Source: Leifsonia sp. 1010
Lineage (GTDB): Bacteria > Actinomycetota > Actinomycetes > Actinomycetales > Microbacteriaceae
Assembly: GCF_031455295.1 (NCBI RefSeq)
Contig: NZ_JAVDSL010000001.1
Span: 1,116,001-1,180,000, forward strand
Reading direction: 5' to 3'
Length of the DNA stretch: 64,000 bases
The notes under the pieces were generated by a model, which saw only the letters and a program-made list of their open reading frames with translations, had not been told where the DNA came from and did not search any database. A program made the position numbers and the translations under genes. Every line of letters begins with the position of its first letter. The stretch's first letter is position 1. Positions 59,266-64,000 of this stretch are shown here, one piece after another.

Positions 59266-59277
59266 TAGGGTAAGGGT

Positions 59278-60327
59278 ATGCATGGTGAGTACAAGGTCCC
59301 CGGGGGCAAGCTCGTCGTCGTCGACCTGGAGGTGGTGGACGGCAGGATCGCGGATTTCCAGCTCGCCGGCGACTTCTTCCTCGAGCCGGACTCCGCGCTG
59401 GAGGCCATCGACGCGGCCGTGAACGGCCTGCCCGCCGAGTCGGACGCGAAGACGATCGCGGCAGCGGTCAAGGATGCGCTGCCCGAGGGCGCCAGCCTGC
59501 TCGGGTTCTCCCCGGAGGCTGTCGCCGTGACGGTCCGCCGCGCTCTGGCGAAGGCGACCAGCTGGCGCGATTACGACTGGGAGATCGTGCACGCGAAGGC
59601 CGTCTCCCCGCAGATGCACCTCGCCCTGGATGAGGTGCTCGCCAACGAGGTCGGCGAGGGCCGCCGTGGGCCGACCCTGCGCATCTGGGAGTGGGACGAG
59701 CCCGCGGTCGTGATCGGCAGCTTCCAGTCGGTGAAGAACGAGGTCGACCCGGAGAACGCGAAGAAGTACGGCATCCAGGTCGTCCGCCGCATCTCCGGCG
59801 GCGGTGCGATGTTCATGGAGGCGGGATCGGTCGTCACGTACTCGATCTACGCCCCGGCCGACCTCGTGCAGGGCATGAGCTTCGCCGACAGCTACGCCTT
59901 CCTGGACGAGTGGGCGATCATCGCCCTCAAGTCGCTCGGGATCGACGCCGTCTACCAGCCGCTGAACGACATCACGAGCCCGTCCGGCAAGATCGGCGGC
60001 GCCGCGCAGAAGCGGCTCGGCTCGGGCGCCGTGCTGCACCACGTCACCATGAGCTACGACATGGACGGCCAGAAGATGACCGAGGTGCTCCGCATCGGCC
60101 GCGAGAAGATCAGCGACAAGGGCATCACCAGCGCGGCCAAGCGCGTCGACCCGCTCCGCAGCCAGACCGGCCTCAGTCGCGCCGAGATCATCGAGCAGAT
60201 GAAGCTGACCTTCAAGAACCTCTACGGGGCGACGGACGGCGATCTCACGGACGCGGAGTACGCGGCTGCCGAGAAGCTCGTCGCCGAGAAGTTCGAGACC
60301 GAGGAGTGGCTCTACCGCGTCCCGTAG
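59278..60327 (+). CDS. Lipoate-protein ligase with N-terminal LplB-like domain
   Basis: A 349-residue protein. Residues 1 to about 85 start GEYKVPGGKLVVVDLEVVDG and contain IADFQLAGDFFLEP, typical of the lipoate ligase accessory (LplB or LplA C-terminal) domain. The remainder is the LplA catalytic domain: QMHLALDEVLANEV, VVIGSFQSVKNEVD, VVRRISGGGAMF and SPSGKIGGAAQKR (catalytic Lys region). So the accessory domain comes first, the reverse of E. coli LplA. It attaches lipoate to 2-oxoacid dehydrogenases and GcvH. ATG 59278 lies 6 nt after TAGGGT. Confidence 0.9.
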   Translation: MHGEYKVPGGKLVVVDLEVVDGRIADFQLAGDFFLEPDSALEAIDAAVNGLPAESDAKTIAAAVKDALPEGASLLGFSPEAVAVTVRRALAKATSWRDYDWEIVHAKAVSPQMHLALDEVLANEVGEGRRGPTLRIWEWDEPAVVIGSFQSVKNEVDPENAKKYGIQVVRRISGGGAMFMEAGSVVTYSIYAPADLVQGMSFADSYAFLDEWAIIALKSLGIDAVYQPLNDITSPSGKIGGAAQKRLGSGAVLHHVTMSYDMDGQKMTEVLRIGREKISDKGITSAAKRVDPLRSQTGLSRAEIIEQMKLTFKNLYGATDGDLTDAEYAAAEKLVAEKFETEEWLYRVP

Positions 60328-60385
60328 CGCTTCAGGGCCAGCCGATCCTCAGGGAGCGCACAGGTCCTCCGGTACCCTGGAGGGC

Positions 60386-60757
60386 GTGAATTGGTGGGTC
60401 GTGGGGATCATTGCGGCGTTCGTCGCCCTGATCGTCGTCGCCGTGAAGCTGGGCTGGATCGACCTCTCGAACAAGGCGCAGCGCGGCTCGGGCACCATGA
60501 CCGGCGCGATCGGCGGCTCGTTCGACGAGATCTTCGCGCCCGCCCGGCACGAGGCGCAGCAGGAGATGGACCGCCAGTCCCTGCTGCCCGCTCCCGCACC
60601 GCTTCCCGGCGACAAGGGCGACGGCGCCTGGGAGGGCGGCAAGATCACGCTCGACCTCGGTCCGGCCGGCCACGGCCAGCGCGCGGAGGGCCGCGCCCCC
60701 AGCGAGGACGGCCGGGCTACCGCTTCTGCAGCTCCGCGTAGTCGGGGTGCTCGCTGA
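60386..60757 (+). CDS. Small membrane-anchored protein, possibly DUF6191-like
   Basis: A 123-residue protein with an N-terminal TM helix (about 4-24) and a hydrophilic region containing GSFDEIFAPARHEAQQEMDRQ, which recalls actinobacterial DUF6191 proteins (low certainty). The last 45 residues are low-complexity. GTG 60386 follows TACCCT by 7 nt. It overlaps the converging GNAT gene by 41 nt, so its tail may be extended by chance. Confidence 0.7.
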   Translation: MNWWVVGIIAAFVALIVVAVKLGWIDLSNKAQRGSGTMTGAIGGSFDEIFAPARHEAQQEMDRQSLLPAPAPLPGDKGDGAWEGGKITLDLGPAGHGQRAEGRAPSEDGRATASAAPRSRGAR

Positions 60758-61001
60758 GCCAGCTCCGCACGTAGGGGCACGAGGCGATCACGCGGAGGTC
60801 GGTGTTGTCGCGCACGTCGTCGAGCGCCGTCTGCACGAGCGTCGACGCCATCCCCTTCTCGCGCTTCTCCTCGTCGACCTCCGTGTGCGTGAAGACGATC
60901 GCGTCATGCCGCAGCTCGTACTCCGCGACGCCGATCACCTCGCCGTCCTGAAGCAGGGCGTAACGGGACTGCTCCGGCTGTTTCTCGACGCTCAGGCTCA
61001 T
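60717..61001 (-). CDS. GNAT family N-acetyltransferase (YidJ/Acetyltransf_CG-like)
   Basis: A 94-residue short GNAT protein of the COG2388 type. VFTHTEVDEEKREKGMASTLVQTALDDVR is the acetyl-CoA-binding region, and CPYVRSWLSEHPDY the C-terminal signature. The substrate is unknown. ATG 61001 is preferred because GAGG lies 3 nt upstream; GTG 61010 is also in frame. Confidence 0.9.
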   Translation of the reverse strand: MSLSVEKQPEQSRYALLQDGEVIGVAEYELRHDAIVFTHTEVDEEKREKGMASTLVQTALDDVRDNTDLRVIASCPYVRSWLSEHPDYAELQKR

Positions 61002-61091
61002 GAACCTCACGCTACCCCGTCAGGGCAGGGGCCTCTTCCGCGTCTCTCTAGGTGAGGGCGGATTCGTCGCGCTCCTCGAGAGGAGGCCGCC

Positions 61092-62147
61092 GTGCCGATC
61101 GTCCTTCCCGTCGCTGTCTCCCTCTGCGGCAAACGGGACTCCGAGATCCGGATGCGTCCGGTCGTCGATGCGCTCGGCCGGGCCGGATTCCTGGCGCCCG
61201 CCGCCGATCCCTTCTCCGCTGTCGTGGATCCGGCTGCGGATCCGGCCGCCGCGATCGAGCAGCACCGGCCCGACGCGGTGCTCGTCCACGGCGGTTCGGC
61301 GACGGCGCTGGCGGCGGCGATGACCGCTTCGGAGCGCGGCATTCCCGTTGCGCACCTGGACGCCGGGCGCTGCGACGGCGATGTCACCGCATCCCTTTCG
61401 GGCGAGCCCGTTCGGCGGACGCTCAGCCGGATCGCCGCCCTCCAGCTGGCGCCGACGGAGCACGCTCGGCGCATCCTGCTGGCCTCCGCCGTTCCCGAGG
61501 AACGGATCGTTGTCACCGGCGATCCTCTCGTCGACGCGGCGCTGTCCGGCGACACGAGTGCCGTGGCGGCGGAAGACCGCACGATGGTGCTCGTGGCCGC
61601 ACACCGGCCCGAGAACCGCGGCGCCCCCATGCAGCGGATCGGATCCGCAGTCCGGGTGCTCGCGGCACGATTCCCCGGCCTGGCGTTCGTGCTGTGCTCC
61701 GGCCCGGAGCTCGCGGTGCATGCCGGGCTGACCACCGCGGCCGGACGGCCATCCAACATCCTGTCGACGCCGGTGCCGCCGTTCCCCGAGCTCGTCCGCC
61801 TGCTCGCAGAGGCAACGCTCGTGCTCACCGACTGCGCAGAGCTGGAGGAGGTGGCGCCGAGCCTCGACGTGCCGGTCCTCGTTCTCTCGTCGACGACGGA
61901 TCGACCGGAGGGAGTACTCGCCGGGACGTCCCGCACGGTCGGGACGCGCGTCGAGACGATCGTGGAAGAAGTCTCGGCGCTCCTCGTCGATCCGAACCGC
62001 CATGCCGCCATGGCGCACCGGCCCAGCCCCTTCGGGGACGGGCACGCGGCCGAGCGGATCGTCGCAGCCCTGTCCGCTCTGATCGGCTGCGGCGAGCGGC
62101 GGCCGGACTTCGCGCCGCGCGTCGACATCGGGGTCGCATCTCGGTAG
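61092..62147 (+). CDS. Divergent UDP-GlcNAc 2-epimerase-like protein
   Basis: A 351-residue GT-B-fold protein related to WecB. Family landmarks: VLVHGG (66-68 in place of HGD), AHLDAG (88-92 in place of HVEAG), VTGDPLVDA, AHRPEN (171-175) and VLSSTTDRPEGVLAGTSRTVGT near the end. The aspartate of HGD and the glutamate of HVEAG, both catalytic in E. coli WecB, are replaced by Gly and Asp, and SGG..EE is DCAELEE. It may therefore be inactive as an epimerase or have changed activity. GTG 61092 has GAGGAGG 5 nt upstream. Confidence 0.85.
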   Translation: MPIVLPVAVSLCGKRDSEIRMRPVVDALGRAGFLAPAADPFSAVVDPAADPAAAIEQHRPDAVLVHGGSATALAAAMTASERGIPVAHLDAGRCDGDVTASLSGEPVRRTLSRIAALQLAPTEHARRILLASAVPEERIVVTGDPLVDAALSGDTSAVAAEDRTMVLVAAHRPENRGAPMQRIGSAVRVLAARFPGLAFVLCSGPELAVHAGLTTAAGRPSNILSTPVPPFPELVRLLAEATLVLTDCAELEEVAPSLDVPVLVLSSTTDRPEGVLAGTSRTVGTRVETIVEEVSALLVDPNRHAAMAHRPSPFGDGHAAERIVAALSALIGCGERRPDFAPRVDIGVASR

Positions 62148-62249
62148 TTCCTCGGTAGTTCTGCGGTGCCGCACGCGTCAGTCCGCGGCGGACCCTGGGG
62201 TCACTCGACCGGCGCGCCGCCGGCCCACCACCCCGACTGAGGAGACAGG

Positions 62250-62810
62250 ATGCCGCCGACCGCCGTCCGCCCCACTGACCTGGAGCTTCTCCATCGGGTC
62301 CGTCGGGGCGAGCACGCGGTCTTCGCGGAGCTGTGGACGCGCTACGAATCGTGGGCGCACCACGTCGCCCGGCGCACGACCTCCCGTTACGACGCGGAGG
62401 ACATCGTGCAGGAGGCCTTCACCAAGGTGCTCGCCGCCCTGCGCAACGGGAACGGGCCGACCGAGGGTTTCGCCCACTACCTGCGCACGGCGATCCGCAA
62501 CGTCGCGGCCACCTGGGGCGCCCGCGACGCCCGGATGCCCCTCGTTCCCCTCGGCGAGGAGGCCCACCTCCCCGTCTACGAGTTCGAGGTCGTCGACTTA
62601 GGCGAGCTGGAGCAGCCGTTCCGCAGCCTCCCCGAACGCTGGCGGCGAATCCTGCTCCTGACCTGCGTGCACGAGCTGCCGCTTTCCGTCGCGGCCGAGG
62701 TCCTCGGAATGACGCCCGGCGCCGCCGCCGCACTCGCTGCCCGAGCGCGTACCGGTCTGCGCATGGCCGTCACCGGTGTCGACGGCGAGGATCTGACGCT
62801 CGCCGCCTGA
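62250..62810 (+). CDS. ECF-like RNA polymerase sigma factor
   Basis: A 186-residue sigma-70 family protein. Sigma region 2 contains RYDAEDIVQEAFTKVLAAL (about 46-64), and region 4 contains LPERWRRILLLTCVHELPLSVAAEVLGMTPGAAAALAARAR. No anti-sigma gene follows; the next gene is convergent. ATG 62250 has GAGGAGA 4 nt upstream. Confidence 0.92.
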   Translation: MPPTAVRPTDLELLHRVRRGEHAVFAELWTRYESWAHHVARRTTSRYDAEDIVQEAFTKVLAALRNGNGPTEGFAHYLRTAIRNVAATWGARDARMPLVPLGEEAHLPVYEFEVVDLGELEQPFRSLPERWRRILLLTCVHELPLSVAAEVLGMTPGAAAALAARARTGLRMAVTGVDGEDLTLAA

Positions 62811-62884
62811 ATGTCCGCCCCGGAGGGCGCGCGCTGCCGCCGTGTCCTCCGGGTGAGCGGTCGCCCCGCAGCTCATCGAGGCGC

Positions 62885-64000
62885 TCATCCCCGAGACAGT
62901 TGCTCCCGATGCCAGAGCGCCAGCTCTGTTCGCGAGCGCAACCCCAGCTTCACCAGAGCGTTCTGAACGTGCGTCTCCACTGTGCGGATCGACACGAACA
63001 ACTGCCGCGCGATCTCCTTGTTGGACGCCCCGTCTGCCACCAGGGCCGCCACCTGGCCCTCGCGCGGCGTCAGCTCCGGCGTCCGCGACGAGTCCGGGAT
63101 GCCCGTGCGCGTCCTGGCCTCGACCATCCCGTGCAATGCGAAGTCGATGCTCTCGTCCTCGCTCAGCGCCGCCCCGTAGGCGAACGCCCGGTCGAAGGCG
63201 TCGGCGCCGAGGCGGTGGCGCAGCGCGCGCTCGGTCGACGCTCGGTCGTAGAAGTAGGGCGGGTAGTTGGCGCGGATCGCGCCGGCGTCGCGCCACCGGG
63301 CCGCCGCAGCCCCCAGGAGGGTCGCGCCGCGGGCGGGATCCGCGTGCTCGCGCGCGACGTCGGCGAGCAGTTCGAGCGACTGGGCGACACCCAGCCCGTT
63401 GCCCAGTCCGCGCTTCACCACCAGCGCCTCTCGGGCATCCGCTTCGGTCGTCGCGTACTCGCGGGCGGCAGCGCACGCGGACGCCCGCGTCGTGAGCACG
63501 AAGGACCGCTCGAAACGGTCGCCGACCACGAGGGCGCGTTCGGTGATGTCGTCGCCGACGCGCGACCCCTCCGCGCGCTCGCCGAGGGCGTGCAGCCGCG
63601 CCGCGAGACGTTGCGGGGTGTTCGTGCGGCCGAAACGATAGGCGTCCTCGCCGAGCTCGTCCATCAGGGCACGGAGCAGCTCCAGCGCGCGCCTGTCGTC
63701 GGCGTCGATGACTTCGGCGGCGCTGCGGACGCTCACCGCGCAGTCGTGCGTCGCCTCGGCGTCGTCGCCGTTCGCCACCTCCTCGAGAGCAGCGCGGGCG
63801 GTGGCCAGCTCGCTGCGGGCAAGTCCCGGCTTCCCCGTCTGGCCGAAGACGGCCGCTCGGAGCGCGTGCCCCTGCGCCGCCCAGAACGGCGACGGACGTC
63901 CGGAGGCGAAGGCGGTCCCGAGCCAGGTCGCGACCTCGTCGCCGCTGCCGTGAAGCATCCACGCCTGCCGCCAGGCCGTCACCGCGACCTCGACGGCTCG
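62885..64000 (-). CDS. LuxR family regulator, 3' part only
   Basis: The frame is open to the right edge, so the N-terminal part lies outside the window. The visible 371 residues are helical TPR-like repeats followed by a C-terminal LuxR helix-turn-helix (LTPREGQVAALVADGASNKEIARQLFVSIRTVETHVQNALVKLG). This architecture suggests a large LAL-type regulator (AAA+ ATPase at the missing end) or a TPR-LuxR regulator. It converges on the sigma factor gene with 74 nt between. GTG 63982 is only an internal candidate start. Confidence 0.88.
   Translation of the reverse strand, partial: RAVEVAVTAWRQAWMLHGSGDEVATWLGTAFASGRPSPFWAAQGHALRAAVFGQTGKPGLARSELATARAALEEVANGDDAEATHDCAVSVRSAAEVIDADDRRALELLRALMDELGEDAYRFGRTNTPQRLAARLHALGERAEGSRVGDDITERALVVGDRFERSFVLTTRASACAAAREYATTEADAREALVVKRGLGNGLGVAQSLELLADVAREHADPARGATLLGAAAARWRDAGAIRANYPPYFYDRASTERALRHRLGADAFDRAFAYGAALSEDESIDFALHGMVEARTRTGIPDSSRTPELTPREGQVAALVADGASNKEIARQLFVSIRTVETHVQNALVKLGLRSRTELALWHREQLSRG

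Overview
The window is chromosomal DNA from a high-GC actinobacterium. The 16S gene, the tRNA-free rRNA spacers, leaderless-type promoters, an archaeal-type AspRS, a mycobacteria-like Rv0525-Rv0529 gene order and an Rv1691/Rv1692-like gene pair point to Microbacteriaceae, probably close to Leifsonia. The genus is an inference from remembered sequence features. About 59 protein genes and one complete 16S-23S-5S operon are supported. I see no IS element, prophage, CRISPR array, tRNA gene or replication origin. Most long antisense reading frames are shadows of real high-GC genes.

Layout. 1-5.5 kb: a partial membrane protein, a CPA1 Na+/H+ antiporter, TrhO, a Ppm1-type glycosyltransferase, a PEBP protein and a LysE exporter. 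5.5-10.4 kb: the methylcitrate operon prpD-prpB-prpC for propionyl-CoA use, facing a thiolase. 10.5-12.5 kb: aspS and radC, overlapping tail to tail. 12.6-17.4 kb: a histidine phosphatase followed by the System II cytochrome c maturation set resA-ccdA-resB-ccsB. 17.4-23.5 kb: the rrn operon with two promoters, RNase III-type processing stems and a terminator. 23.5-26.4 kb: a very RG/RD-rich repeat protein overlapping a HAD-IIA phosphatase. 26.4-33.2 kb: the menaquinone genes menC, menB, menE, menA and menD, with two small membrane proteins between menA and menD. 33.2-43.6 kb: mixed metabolism, including a base-excision glycosylase, flavoproteins, a bifunctional PutA and an aldo/keto reductase. 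43.6-51.4 kb: a two-component system and several local regulators next to likely targets (Lrp/peptide transporter, HxlR/VOC protein), plus a LysR regulator. 51.4-58.9 kb: aldo/keto reductases, hydrolases, a CxxC redoxin, a P-loop kinase and a MarR-MFS-Pip operon. 59-64 kb: a small membrane protein, a lipoate ligase with permuted domains, a GNAT protein, a degenerate UDP-GlcNAc 2-epimerase homologue, an ECF sigma factor and the 3' part of a LuxR-type regulator.

Functional links. Cytochrome c maturation, menaquinone synthesis and rRNA lie within 21 kb, so respiratory-chain building and ribosome synthesis are neighbours. Propionate (prp), proline (putA) and peptide (POT) functions suggest growth on amino acids and other small organic compounds.

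The strongest sequence-level pattern is regulatory. About 25 start codons lie 6-8 nt after a TAnnnT-like -10 hexamer, as expected for leaderless mRNAs, and twice that hexamer uses the stop codon of the preceding gene. The most unusual proteins are the 13-residue-repeat RG/RD-rich protein after rrn, the epimerase homologue with altered catalytic motifs, and the permuted lipoate ligase. I found no clearly new defence or mobile system.
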